A DNA stretch of 64,000 nucleotides from the NCBI GenBank assembly GCA_951812925.1, contig OX638368.1, positions 112,553,309-112,617,308 of the forward strand, read 5' to 3'. Shown here piece by piece: positions 36,770-48,894 of this stretch. Origin of the DNA: Calliopum simillimum (Eukaryota; Arthropoda; Insecta; Diptera; Lauxaniidae). A program made the position numbers and the translations under genes. A model generated the notes under the pieces. That model had not been told where the DNA came from. It worked only from the letters and a program-made list of their open reading frames with translations, and did no database searches. Every line of letters starts with the position of its first letter. The stretch's first letter is position 1.

Positions 36770-37590
36770 ACAACCAAAAAATTTGAAAAAAATCGAAAAA
36801 AGTTTCAAAAGTCGAAAACGGTCAAAATGTCGAAAAATTGTTAAAAAAGTAGCAAAATATTCGAAAACTCGAAACATAATTAAAAATTCGAAAATGTTTA
36901 AAAACATGAACAATGTTCAAAAAGTTAAAAAAAATTTTTTTAAATGCAAAAAAAAGTTCAAAAAGGCAAAAATGTTTATATTTCTTTAGTCGAAATTTGT
37001 TTTACTTATAACAGTCGGAAAAAGTTAAAAAAGTCGGACTTCAAAAAGTCGAATAAAAAATCAAAAAGTCGGAAAAAAATCGAAAAAAAGTTCAAAAACT
37101 TGAAAATTGTCAAAAAGTCGAATAATTGTTCCAAAAGTCGTTGAATGTTCAAAAAGTCGAAAAAAGTTAAAAATGCTCAAAAGTCGAAAAAACTCAAAAA
37201 CTGTAAAAAGTTCAATAAGTCGAAAAATGTTCAGAGAATCGAAAACAAGTACCAAAATTCGAAAAATTGTTCAAAAAGTCGAAAAATTTATCAAAAAGTC
37301 GAAAAATTGTTTAAAAAGTCGAAAAATTGTCAAAGACTCGAAAAAAGCTCAAAAACTCCAAAACGTTCAATAAGTCGAAAAAAGTTAAAAAGTCGAAAAT
37401 TACTCAAAAAGTCGAAAAATACTCAAAAAGTCGAAAAATATTCAGAAGTCGAAAAATTCTCAAAAATCCCAAAAAAGTTCAATAAGTCGAAAAATGTTCA
37501 AAAAGTTGAAAAAATTCAAAAGTTGGAAAAAGTTCAAAAAGTCGAAAAAAAAACTTCAAAACTCAAAAAAGTGTTCAAAAAGTCGAAAAA
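36770..37590 (+). repeat. AAAAAGTCGAAAAATTGTTC tandem array
   Basis: About 0.8 kb of units near 20 bp (AAAAAGTCGAAAAATTGTTC) with frequent length changes. It yields Lys/Ser-rich open frames in several frames on + and Phe/Leu-rich ones on minus, which are artefacts. Confidence 0.85.
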
Positions 37591-37743
37591 GTCGGAATTT
37601 TGAAAAGAAGAATTGGTCAATTTATAATGGAACAGTTGATAGTCTACCAACCATGGCTTGATTATGCAATTTATTTTCAACAAAAAACAGAAGAAAATCC
37701 AGTTTTTATAACAACAAAAAGCAGAAGAAAATCCAGTTTTTAT

Positions 37744-38046
37744 AACATTTTCATGATAAGCAATGAAGCTCACTTCCAATTAAATGGTTTCGTTAATAAA
37801 CAAAACTGCAGAATATGGGCGACGGCGAGCCCAAGAACAGTACATAAGCCATAATTACACCCACTTAAATGTACTGCTTGGTGCGGTATATCGTCCAAAA
37901 GAATCATTGGCCCATATTTCTTCAAGAATTCACAGAACAGCGCACTTACTATTAATGGTGAACATTACAGAACGATTTTGGAAAATTTTTTGAGGCCACT
38001 AGAGCAAAACAATCCACAGCTGTGGTTTCAACAAGATGGATTAGCT
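37744..38046 (+). pseudogene. Degenerate mariner-type transposase, catalytic-core fragment
   Basis: One frame reads MISNEAHFQLNGFVNKQNCR, IWATASPRTVHKP, an in-frame stop (37852-37854), HPLKCTAWCGISSKRIIGPY, NGEHYRTILENFLRPL and LWFQQDG. This is the DDE/D core of the insect Tc1/mariner group with the SDEAHFxLNG-type motif. Here the first catalytic Asp is Asn (SNE). The second acidic site (QQDG) remains, but the rest is cut off by the hairpin element that follows. Confidence 0.8.
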
Positions 38047-38070
38047 AAAGGAAAACTTCTTTGTTTTATT

Positions 38071-38328
38071 TATTTATTTATTTATTTATTGATCTGTTAG
38101 TGTAAAAAGACAAATGTCTTATAATGTAACACCAACAACATGTTTGAATAATACAATTATATGATTATACGAATTTGAATTTAACTTAAATTTAAGAATA
38201 ATAAAGATATTAAGTTAAATTCAAATTCGTATAATCATATAAATGTATAATTCAAACATGTTGTTAGTGTTACATTATAAGACATTTGTCTTTTTACACT
38301 AACAGATCAATAAATAAATAAATAAAAA
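38071..38328. mobile_element. 258-bp near-perfect hairpin MITE
   Basis: Arms 38071-38188 and 38211-38328 are inverse copies with about 22 bases between. They run TTTATTGATCTGTTAGTGTA, AGACAAATGTCTTATAATGT, AAATTCAAATTCGTATAATC. It sits inside the mariner relic, so it inserted later. A TTTATTTATTTA run marks the edges. Confidence 0.85.
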
Positions 38329-40645
38329 TCATAACAATTTTCTTGTACCACTACCACAAGAAGTGAAAGCAGACTGGAAAAGAGAAAAAAATTTACCAAA
38401 GATTACCAAAAATTAATTTCACAGGTTTGCCAGGTTTTACATATAAAAAAAAAAAAAAATTTTTCGACAGTAAACATTTAATAAAAAAAAATAACAATTA
38501 GAATACAGTTTTATAAATTTGCACACTATTTGTTTACAAAAGGACCACTTTAAGGAAAACCAAGAGGAAAGAAGCAGAAGAATATCATCCATGTAAATGC
38601 TAAAGGCTAAAGGCTCTAAAAATGTTGTCGTCATTAAAAATGTACATCACTCTTAAGCCATTGGGTAATTTTTCATTTTAAACAGAACATTTTTCGTACC
38701 ACTCTAAATGATGTCTATGATTATTGTCGATGAAATCGATGCTTTATACATTACTCCTTATTCTACATTATTTCTCACACGAAGTGCGTTACTGTGGTAC
38801 AGCTCCTAATTGGAACTCATTTCCTTTTTTCTTTATGTGCACTTAGCAAGAAAATGATTTCTCCGTGCAGTGCACCAGATCATGATTTTTCCCAGAATTT
38901 TTAATTTGCTTAGCAATTTTTCGAAAAAAAAAAAAAAACAGCATTTAAATTAAGCAAATGAATTGCGTGGCTGCTGCAATGTAAATCACTTGCACGCGCA
39001 AAATATGGTGGGCAAACTTGCTTCACATGCTTGGGCCATCAAAATGAGATACTTTTTTAATCAGCGCGAAATTGCAGCCTTGAAAAAAGTGGGCGTTAAT
39101 TAAATTTGCGAAAAAAGAGAAAATTTTGATTTAAAGCTTGTGAACAACAAAAAAAAACAAAAATTCAGTAAATTGTTGTCGAATTTTTTTATACTAAAAT
39201 ATCGTTTAGCTGTGACAATTTGCATGTTTATCACGAAAAAATTGTCACTCAATGCATGCAATCAGTCTGTTAAAATTTAGCGGAAAAAAATGAAAACCAA
39301 TTGAACAGCTTTCAGCCAATTTTATTAAACTGACAAATCGTTCACCAACAAATTTTTGGGAGACTTTCTCAATCAATCTCAATGCAGCAATCTAATTCAA
39401 TAGATCTTTTTTTATATTTCATGGCAAAATTTCCTTTCCATTATTTTAAGTACCTAAGCAAGCTGTGTTCACACTGAACAAGTTTGTGGCTTAAGTTTTT
39501 CGTTTTTTTCTTATGTGTCACAAAATGCACACCCTCAATAACTTGGATAGAGCCAAGTGTTGTGCGTACTTAATGTGGGATTACATTGAAATATTTCCAA
39601 GAGGAATTCACTGACATTGCTACAAGATCTTTATACAAAGTCTTTTGCTGTTGTTTTATTTTTTTTTTTATTTCAATTTATTGTTGATTTGTGTGGAAAA
39701 CCACACATTATTGCGTGCGCTTTGTAATCAACTTGTATAGCTCGCTTGCTTCTTAAGGAACAACACCTGTTGCGCGAATTTTTGTTGTTGTGATCCTTTT
39801 AAAAATGTAAGCAACCTGAGGCATATTTTCGTTGCAAAGGACTATTTTTTTTTTTCGATTTTCACATTGGGCTCAGTCATTGATACATGAAATCAATAAA
39901 TTATTTTGTGGCTTGTGGTGGTTTATTTTATATTTTTGTTGTTGTTTTTATTTCTCCATAATTATTGAGCAAGACAACAACATTAAGCGCATGATAGCAA
40001 TACATAGTAGTACTATGTAGGTAGTGTTGCTGTTGTTGCTGCTGCTGTTCCTAGTGTGGTGATTGTCTGTTGCTGCTGCTACAATCATAGGGTGAATCAT
40101 TTCAACACCAATTGTAAATCATATTTATTTTGTATATCAAAGCAGCAGCAGTAATTTATTGTTGTTGTTATTAAATATGCAATTGCTGTTATTGTTCTTG
40201 GCATTGTTGGTTGCCCAGGAAAAGTGCTGAAGGTGTTTGTGTTGAAATGATTTATTTAATTGCATGTGCGAGTGCCAATTACTGATTACTTGATGCCAGT
40301 AGGAAAATTTGGTTTTATATTTTCATTGGTGGTTTGTAAAAATAATGGAAAATATGTATTCAGGTCTTTTGACAAGGAATTATTGTCATGAGTTTCACTA
40401 CAAAAAACCATCAGTTTATACCTAGAACATCTAGTAAATAAAAAAGTTTCATTGTTTTTAAATGATGTTTCAAATGCAATCAGCTATATACAAACAAATA
40501 TTTTCAGGTCAGTGTAAAACGTACGAGTAGAAACCCTGCAGGACCGACGGAGTCAATTGTCTCAATAGTACAATCTTTGGACTAGTTTTTTGTAAGTAGT
40601 CCATAATGAACTACACCTAAAACTGGAATAAATTCACTTAAATTA

Positions 40646-41438
40646 CATAGGCTTACAAAAAAAAAAGGCATGGCGTTTTGATCAGACTATGTGTTTTCTA
40701 GGGACTTTGACGTCCTGAATCCAAATCGGGGGTCCGTTTTTTTCCAGAACGTCATGGTCATGTGTCGTTTAGTGATAAATTCACTAATTCTATATAATTG
40801 AATTCTTAGTCCTTAAAAAGGGTCTCTCGGACCTAGTTTCGGAGATATAGCCATCGGAAGATCCGAATATATCTTCTTCAAAAACCGCTATAAGTTGGGA
40901 ACCCCTGGATGGATTTGAAAAATATTGGTGTCATATGAAAGGTATTTTGTTGTTGTTGTTGATGTATTTGTTGTTGTAATTGAAAAATTTCACAAAATTT
41001 CAAAAAGGGTCGTACCTCCAAAACTATGAATCCAATTGAAAATATGCCCATGACATACGCTGTCAAAATACCTTTCACACGACACCAATATTTTTCAAAT
41101 CCATCCAGTGGTTCCCAACTTATAGCGGTTTTCATAGAAAATATATCCGGATCTCCGATGGCTATATCTCCGAAACTATGTCCGAGATACCCTTTTTGAT
41201 CACGTATTATTTTTAAAGACTAAGGATTGAATGATATGGAATTAGTTTAAGAATTTTAGCGAATTTATCACTAAACGACACATGCATCCCATTTTGACCC
41301 CCATATGACCTTGAAATCTTTTTCCTCAGACGTTCTGGAAAAAAACGGACCCCGGATTCAGATTCAGGACGTAAAAGTCCCTAAGAAAGACATAGTCTGG
41401 TCAAAACTCCATGACATTTTTTTTTTTGTAAACTTGTG
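40646..41438. mobile_element. 793-bp foldback element, TTA target duplication
   Basis: Ends CATAGGCTTACAAAAA / inverse TTTTTGTAAACTTGTG. Long arms contain AACCGCTATAAGTTGGGAAC and TGGATTTGAAAAATATTGGT with inverse copies. TTA lies on both sides (40643-40645, 41439-41441). Removing it restores the AAATTATCAATTG sequence seen in other copies of the host family. Confidence 0.8.
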
Positions 41439-41627
41439 TTATCAATTGTATCAAAAATGTTCCAAATGTAATGCAAAGTCGGTCAATTGTATCAAAAATG
41501 GCCCATGTAATGCTTAATCCGTCATTAGTACCAAAAGTGGTTCAATGGTGTGTCGAATCTTTCAGTGAAATTATTGTAACGTTACTGACTATTTACTGTT
41601 TGACAATTCGTCGATTGTGAAGAAGAG

Positions 41628-41702
41628 CAAACGGTAGTGTATCGGCCTAGTGACTTGCGCTGCGTGGAGAGGCCCGGGTTCAAATCCTCGTCTCGCTGAT
41701 TT
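41628..41702 (+). other. tRNA-like promoter region in repeat copy 3
   Basis: AACGGTAGTGTATCGG resembles an A box and GGGTTCAAATCC is a B box at normal tRNA spacing. Stems are imperfect, so it is a tRNA-derived pol III promoter rather than a tRNA gene. Confidence 0.5.
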
Positions 41703-42013
41703 TCAATTCCAATTTTTAAATTTCTATTAATTTGTAATCAATTTGTCTGAAGAGTTTTCGGAGCAGAAAATAAAACATATGTCCAACATAGCCGAGGCAT
41801 AATATAATAAAAAATTAATAAAATAATGTTCATCCACACTGAGATTCGAACCCGGAACACATTGCTCAGAAATATATAACGAACTCTTTAGCACATTCGT
41901 CTATTAAAAGGTTTTTGTGTAAAATTTGTTTTTTTATTAAATTCTTTGAAATTTATAAATAAAAAAAAAAATGGCCTTTTTCTGTTCCGAATGTAATGCA
42001 TAAGGAGACAATT

Positions 42014-42270
42014 GAGGAGTGGCCGTACCAAAGGGCCTAAGTACCATTTCGAGGCAAAAGTAGTGTCATAATATGAAACGGGTGGCATTTTGCTAGAAAT
42101 TAATTAAATTGTTTTCTGTTTTCACTAAAAATTTTCTTGATAGCGTGAAATTGATGTCATTATATTGAAAAAATTATAACAATCAAATAACAGACTATTA
42201 GGCACATAAAAAGTATGACATTACTTTTGCCTCGAAATGGTACTTAGGCCCTTTGGTACGGCCACTCCTC
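42014..42270. mobile_element. MITE copy 2 (GAGGAGTGGCCGTACC ends)
   Basis: 257 bp. Terminal repeats of about 48 bp with few mismatches. AATT on both sides (42010-42013, 42271-42274). About 90% like the copy at 27336-27575 by eye. The open frame at 42244-42783 on minus overlaps its end and is not a gene. Confidence 0.82.
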
Positions 42271-42964
42271 AATTGATTTGTTTCTAGTCCGATTATAATG
42301 CATAAAGACAATGTAAAACGTTAATAGAACTTTATAGGTGATGGTCCCAACACAGAATTTTGACTTGTCGGTTTCTCCCATGGAGTAGTTTGCAAACCAG
42401 TTTTGGATTAGTCCGTAGTCCTGCAGGGTATATACAAACGAATACTTCAGGTCAGTGTAAAACGTGTGGCAGCTTTTATACATTTTGGAAAGAGTGCGTA
42501 AACAAAAAAAAAGCATAAGAGAAGAGAGAGCTACTATTGTAGTGTACACTACAACTACAGTATATGAACTGAACTGGATTGAACTGAAGCAAATCAGACA
42601 AGACAGATATGAGGAGTACTTGTTTTTTCTTCTTTCATATTCATGTACTATCAAGATTTTTGCATGCGATACTGAACTGAAGTATTTGATAAATAAAAAG
42701 CGGTTACATGACGTATCTTGAAATAAAATGTTTTGAAACTCCAACAAGACGTCTTTTGCAGATTTCTTGTAGATGCCAAACATGAAAACAATACACTATC
42801 CGGGCGTAATCCGATGAGTGCCACACCAACTCAGAGACTATTTATTATCTTTTTCGGAAAAATCAAAATATGACTTCAGGTCAAGAGATCTCACTAAAAT
42901 AATGAAGTTGAATATGAAATTAATATTTTGAGTAGCTTGACAAATCTAAGTATTTGAATATAAT

Positions 42965-43475
42965 ATACTATTTAGTACTAAAACTAAAAAAAAACTCTTC
43001 AGAGTAACTTTTTCGGAATTTGATAAGAGAATATTATTCTCAATACTTTTTTATTACTAAGGTTACAAAGAACGCTCCATTTCCTACAAAATATTCTTTA
43101 AAACTATTTGAAAAAAGTAATATTTTTAGTACTTTTTTAGTACTAAAATTTTAAGAAAATCTTCAGAGTAATTTTTTCGGAATTTGGTAAGAGTACAATT
43201 TTTAATACTTTTTCTAGTACTAAGTTTACAAAAAGCACTTCGTTGTAAACTAAATATTTTTTAAAGCTATTTGACAAAAAGTAATATTTTTAGCACATTT
43301 TTAGTACTTAAATTACTAAAAGCTCTTCAGAGTAACTTTGTCGGAATTTAATAAGAGTACTATTTTTAATACTTTTTTTTACTACAAAGAATACAAAAAA
43401 CGCTTCATGACCTACAAAAACAATAAAAAAACATATTTGACAAAAATTACTATTATTAGTACTAAATAGTATGGG
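42965..43475 (+). repeat. Tandem repeat, three units of about 164 bp
   Basis: CTTCAGAGTAACTTTTTCGG recurs at about 43000, 43163 and 43328, with TTTTTAATACTTTTT and AAAGTAATATTTTTAG between. The borders show TACTATTTAGTACT / AGTACTAAATAGTA, possibly terminal inverted repeats of one element. Confidence 0.75.
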
Positions 43476-44904
43476 CATAAAAGTGCTAAAAAAACGATCT
43501 GAATCTTCCTAAAAAAAACAGTATGTTGAGCAATTGAGCAACAAAGCGAATTTTTTGTCGATGTCAGTTATATCACAGCCGTGTCCGAAAGTTTTTAAAT
43601 ATTCTACATTTGTTATTATTTTCTTTAGCAAAGAAAAAAGCGTAGCATTTTTATTTTTTACTTTATTCTTTATGTCTAGAGTTTTTCTTTTTACTTAATT
43701 TTATTTTTTTTTCTAATTTATTTTTATAACCAAAATTATACGTTTTTTTTTTTTTTCTAAATAACTTCCCTTCGCTGAAAACTCAATTTTTTCCCTTTAT
43801 TTTTCGCAATTTAACAATAACAGTTTTATAATAAATTGCTAGCAATTTACTAGCAACCTTTCTGCGCTTAACTCGTAAAAACAACAAGAAATATAAAGAA
43901 GCGGACAGCAGCAACAGCAACAGCGACAGCAGCAACAAAAGTGAGTAATGCGCCGTTATGGCTTTTTAAATCCTATTTGTGCTGAGTTGTTGCTGTTTTA
44001 ACCTCAAACGGTGATTATCATCCATCTAAACCAATTGTTGGCGATTTGATTTTTTGATTTTAATGATTTTTCCAGTGCACTGGACAACTCAATCGCTGCT
44101 TGCCATTGCCATTGCTGTTGCAGCTAGTAAACCAATTTTTGACAGCTGTTGCTGCTGCTTTTGCTGTTGCTTATACTGTTGAGTTAATAACGAAAAAAAA
44201 ATAAATAAATAACTGTTACTGTTGTAGTTGCAGTTGCTGCTAAAGGGTTTTGTGATGAGTTTTAATGTTGTTGTTACTGAAAAGTGCAAAGGTGAAATTA
44301 TTTATTTGGCATTTGCAATGTGGTTTCTTTTTGGTCTATTTAGTAGTAAGTAACTGAGGGAAAGAATTTATATTACTTCAGACAATTTAGTTTTCCATAA
44401 AAATTTAAGTTTTTAGTCATTGAGTAAATAATTCAATATCTCAATGACTTCTTTTGATTTTTATTCGACAAGCGCTTAATTTTCTACAGAAAAAATTCTC
44501 GAAAATCAAAGTTTGGGTTTCTTTATACACTCATTTAGCCTTTTTCTTCTCTACGAAGAGAAATAAAGCTTATTTTCAGCTGTTTTCTAGCATAAGAACT
44601 CATTACTAGATGTTTATTTTAATAAGCCACAAAATCACATATATAGGGTAAAATGGGGCACGTTTGACTTTGGGGCACATTTGACTTTGCCGATTTTTTT
44701 GTGAGGAAGTTCTTGGAGTCCAAAGTCAATAAGAGTTGTCTCAATTAATAAATTTTATGAGCTTAATATTTTTTTTTTTTTTTAAGCGAATGTTAAATGT
44801 GCCGCTCATTTTGACAAAATAACTTTATTGGAAAAATATTAAAAAATCTTTAAATCAGTTTTAATGAAGTTATTTTGTCTATGGTTTAATCTTGAATAAC
44901 ACAG

Positions 44905-45545
44905 GCACACAAAAAAGTCAAGACCCAGAGGGTACACCCACCAGGCCTCATGTATGAGGGGGCGCTGAGCCCAAAAATCTTATTTTTATAAAAAAAAAAA
45001 AAAACTTGGTTTCCCGCTAGCGATCCCTTAATACTCCTTTAGGGGCTAGAATTTTACTTGTTCTAAAAATTTTAAATGTGTGCAATTGCTAGGTTTTAAG
45101 GTGCTCTGAAAGCGAAAATAATGTCAAAAATAATTTGGAGCGCCTAGTCACCCCTTAGTATATCCCTTATGGCCCCCAAAGAGGGATGAAATAACGCTTT
45201 TTATATAAATTTATAAGGAATTTACATTTGTAGATTTTTTGGTGACCTGGAACAGAAGATGACGAAAAAAAATAATTTTAGTAGCACAGATACTCCCTAA
45301 CGCCCTCTCTTAGGGGGTTAAAATTTCACGTTTCATAAAAATATAAAATGTATATCAATTTTTAGGTTTTTTGGTGCTCTGAAACTGAAAATGATGTAAG
45401 AAAACTATTTCAACTACCAAGTACCCCTTAGCACCCACTTATAGCCCCCCGAAGGGTTGAAATTGGGCTTTTTATAAGAATTAAATATGTATGTGCATAT
45501 TTTTGTTTTTTGGTGAGCAGGAATCAATTACAATCAATAGCCCTG
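44905..45545 (+). repeat. Dispersed repeat copy 2 (partner 13853-14480)
   Basis: Same order of blocks as copy 1 with one extra subrepeat (GCTAGGTTTTAAGGTGCTCT). Non-coding. Confidence 0.7.
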
Positions 45546-45924
45546 TTTTTTTTTTTTGACGCTTACATACAATTGTGGTAATTTTCAAATTGCGATAACT
45601 TATGAACGGTGAGTCCAAGGGTCTTTTTCAGGGAAAACCACATGCTCTAAAAATAATTTTAATCATTTGTAAAAAAAGAAATAGTTATTTAGAAGTTATT
45701 TAAAAAAAGTGCTTTTTTGCCGTTTATCTGCGCCTAACCAGATTTTATAGAATAACTCCTAAAAGATAAATTTTTTTAAATATAAAATGAAAAGTTTTTG
45801 TAGAAAACGTGAATCTCCATAAAAAAGTTCCTTAGAGTTTTTATTGTGCGACTCACTGTTCAAGAGTTATCGCAATTTAAAAATATCCACAATTGTATAC
45901 ACGCGTCAAAAGAAACACGGCTAA
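45538..45924. mobile_element. 387-bp foldback element (ACAATTGTGG arms)
   Basis: The left arm AGCCCTGTTTTTTTTTTTT with TTGACGC, TACAATTGTGG, AAATTGCGATAACTTATGAA and GTGAGTC is matched in reverse by 45838-45924 (GACTCACTGTTCAAGAGTTA, CGCAATTTAAAAATATCCAC). Arms about 90 bp. Confidence 0.7.
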
Positions 45925-46239
45925 TGTTTCAAAAGCTGTAATGACTTTTAAAATCAAAGTAGTAACTTTATAAAATACAGCAATTTGATAATAACATGTT
46001 AAATCTGCCCCAGTTTGCCTTATACATATTCTCTCATAGTCGGCCTTTAAATTGCATCGCAATTTTTGACTTTTTTTTTATTTGCTTTAGTTATATTGCT
46101 ATCTGCGCTTTTCAACAAGCGGTATCCTAGCATTTCCGATATAAAGTCACTCGAACGAAACGAAAAATTTATATATTTGTGTCAATTATTTATATTATTG
46201 AGCGAACTTTTTTATTGCAATCCGACTCGACTTGTCGTC

Positions 46240-46560
46240 TCGATATCAACTAAAAGTGAGGAGTACCTCTACTACAACAGTTGATCTTGTCGTAATTTTC
46301 AATTGATAGCGCGGCGGCGGCGCAACCATTGGAATGGAGCGCGTTACTTTAAAGTGAATTTTTACGCAAAGTCAAAAGCGAAATTCGCTAACAATAGGCT
46401 TGTTAGTTACTTAAAGGTAGTTAGTTAGTTAGTTAACGCTGCAGCGACTCCGAGAATACGTGCTCGTATCGATTTTGTTTGTTATTGTTGTCGGCTTAGA
46501 CGACGCTACGCTACGCTACTCCTATTTCACGTGTGGTCGTCGTCTCTTGCTACGCTTTTT
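46240..46560 (+). promoter_or_regulatory. GC-richer island, possible alternative promoter or 5' exon
   Basis: A unique stretch with GCGCGGCGGCGGCGCAAC, GTTAGTTAGTTAGTTA, GCTACGCTACGCTAC and CAGTT-type initiator-like sites, unlike the AT-rich surroundings and about 5 kb before exon B. Composition resembles fly 5' UTR/promoter DNA. No open frame, TATA box or splice link can be proven. Confidence 0.3.
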
Positions 46561-47601
46561 TCAATTGATGATATCGCAAATATTTTTGCTTTTATTGAAC
46601 CCACAAAAAAAAAATGGAATAAATTGCAACACAAAATAAAAAAAAAAAAAAAAATGTCACTATTGCGCAGCACCTTTGAGGCATTTGCGCTACTTCCTGG
46701 TTCTTATGGTGATTCTACTTTACACCTACATACATTCTCGCAGCAAATGGACTATTTATTTGTATGACAATTAAGCTGATATGATTCTTGAACTTGTGAA
46801 CGTTGTTCGAAATTAAATTTTATTTTAAAAGCTGATATTAGCTGATATTTAAATTTTAATATAGTTGGCTGAAATAAAACGTACTTAATGACCGAAGGGA
46901 ATTTTTGTGCTTTTGCATGTATACTGGATCAAGTAACACTTTATGTGAGCTACAAAATATAAGAGTTTTAAAACAGTCAAAAATATGATCCTTTTTGGAG
47001 CGTAGGTACACGAAAGAATTTGACTCATTTCACAGTCAGTGAAATGAATAGGCCTTATCATGAACTTATTCCTTTCTCGAGAGAGAGTATTTGCAATCGT
47101 AAATATTTCGAGAATGGAAATTCACTTTCCAGCAGAGATACCTTCCAATTTGTTTCATATTTTTCATAATGTCGCCTGCGGGCATGGGTTGAGTGTGGGC
47201 ACCCTCCTAAAACTTTTGACAGAAAACGAATACGGCTGTTTTGACAAATGTTAAGCGGGTATTCTGACAGCACGAAGTTTTTGTGAAGAAAACAAATTTT
47301 GAATAAGTGAAAGTCAACACAAAAGTTTTTTTCAATAATTTTCCAAGTGCGATAAATCGAAGTGAATCGATCGAAAAGCTGAGTGCAATCTATAACCGAA
47401 TGCAACTAAAATATTCGCACAACACAATTTGCTTATTGCTTTTCAAAGTGGCTGTCAAAGTCGGTTGTGGGCACCTCTATTGTTTGATTTAATGGGTTTT
47501 CTAATCCATTTTTACGCTTTTATTAATGGAAAAGAAAGAACCCACAGGCCCTTTAAAGATATTGCAGAAAAAAAGTTGTTTTCATTAATTGTGGGTGGTA
47601 A

Positions 47602-47742
47602 GTTGATGAGTTTCCAGACAAGTGGACCGAGGAGCAGACGGAAGAAATGGATTGGTACAAAAAAATAATGCTTGGCAAAAGAACAATGTCAACAAGGGCT
47701 AGATGTCACCTAGTTGAAGCCAATCAAGTCTGGTTTCAGTAG
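47602..47742 (+). pseudogene. Decayed coding fragment of unknown origin
   Basis: A 46-codon stretch reads PDKWTEEQTEEMDWYKKIML then GKRTMSTRARCHLVEANQVW and stops. Upstream in another frame is RTHRPFKDIAEKKLFSLIVG. Residue composition is protein-like, not low complexity. GTGGGCACC boxes (47198, 47466 and inverse at 47882 and 48091) surround it, suggesting a dead transposon. Family not recognised. Confidence 0.3.
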
Positions 47743-48894
47743 CGCTGATTTTGTTGAAGCCGTTGAGCAGAATTTGTTGAATTTGTGTGTATCAATATTT
47801 CCAAAATAAATTAATTTTGCTTCCTTCTTCAGTTGATTGTGTTTAACGTTATATTTTCTTATTTTTAGCCGAATTTCTAAGGGTGCCCACAACCGACCCA
47901 CACATTTTTTTTTTTTTTTTTTTTTTTTGTCAAAAATTATCACTTCACTATTTTTTCATATAATTTTTGCAACTGACGAAATCAATTTACTTTTTTCACC
48001 AGTAGTCAGCTAAGGTCACTAGCTTTCCTTTGATGCTTATATGTTTGCATAATATACATTTGATCAAAAGATATGAGACGAAAACAAAATGGTGCCCACA
48101 CCCGACACTATTCCCTTACCTACTATGAGAAGAACACTTAAAAAAATATTCAATCTTGATACTATGAGGAAGATCTGGTCAAGCGCTGGCTTTTAGTCTA
48201 TAAAAAAAAATTTAAATCTGACAAAAAAATTTAATTTAAAATTAATGCAGCACATATGTATTATATTCATAGCTTTCGGCTTTAATGAGCACATACTCGT
48301 TAATCTTTTAAAGTGATTATGCATTATTTCTCATCTGTTAACCCATATTATAAACAACTCCCCTAGAAAATTCTAAAAGTGTAAGAGAAATTTGTTTTTT
48401 ATACATTTATTAATTACTTAGAGCACTAGGAACACAAATGCGTGTGAATTTCTCAACAACGTAATTTTCCTATTAATCAACCGCATATTTCCAAAGAATT
48501 TTTCTTTGTTTTATAGCATGTTCTACAAGTTTTTCCTGCACAAAAAAAAAAAAAAAAAGAAGACAGTTTTCTTTATTGTAATTAAGTGACTACTCTCGAT
48601 CTAACAAATTAATCTTTGTTTTTTTTTCTTGTTGCTATTAAAATTCTAGTCTTTATTAGCAGTTTATTTTCGTAATCCATATTACAGTTTTATTCAAACT
48701 ACTGTTTCTGTTGCCAATATTAAAAACACACCATCTGTCACGTTCTGCATGCTCATTTATATGCATGATAAGCTTTTATTATCGTACGAGCCATTCTAGA
48801 CGCTAATCCATTCAATAGTTGGCATTATATGGGATAACCAAAGAGGCGCGTATTCGTTTTACTGTTTAAGAAACTTGTTGGCGAAATTTTATAA

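Larger units (their letters stand above)
40534..42428 (-). mobile_element. tRNA-like family copy 3, reverse orientation, with two nested insertions
   Basis: Ends CCCTGCAGGACC (40534) and AGTCCTGCAGGG (42428). Carries the tRNA-like arm GGCCCGGGTTCAAATCCTCG (41671-41690) and the opposed GAGATTCGAACCCGGAAC (about 41841). A foldback element (40646-41438) and a MITE (42014-42270) lie inside it. Both outer flanks carry the same about 38-bp sequence (40485-40522 and 42429-42466). Confidence 0.65.
44642..46024. mobile_element. Possible 1.4-kb element with TGCCCCA ends
   Basis: The left end TATAGGGTAAAATGGGGCA pairs with the right end TGCCCCAGTTTGCCTTATA (16 of 19). Inside lie the dispersed repeat (44905-45545) and a palindrome (45538-45924). 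No clear target duplication, so the borders are tentative. Confidence 0.4.

Noticed and set aside
36759..37603. Lys/Ser-rich open frames on + and Phe/Leu-rich on minus
   Set aside because: Arise from the AAAAAGTCGAAAAATTGTTC array in several frames at once.
41628..41702. Functional tRNA gene
   Set aside because: A and B boxes are fair but acceptor and T stems do not pair, and the same unit recurs in a dispersed repeat.
42244..42783. 179-codon open frame on minus
   Set aside because: It begins in unique AT-rich DNA and runs into the terminal repeat of a MITE and the end of the tRNA-like repeat. No domain, no coding bias.
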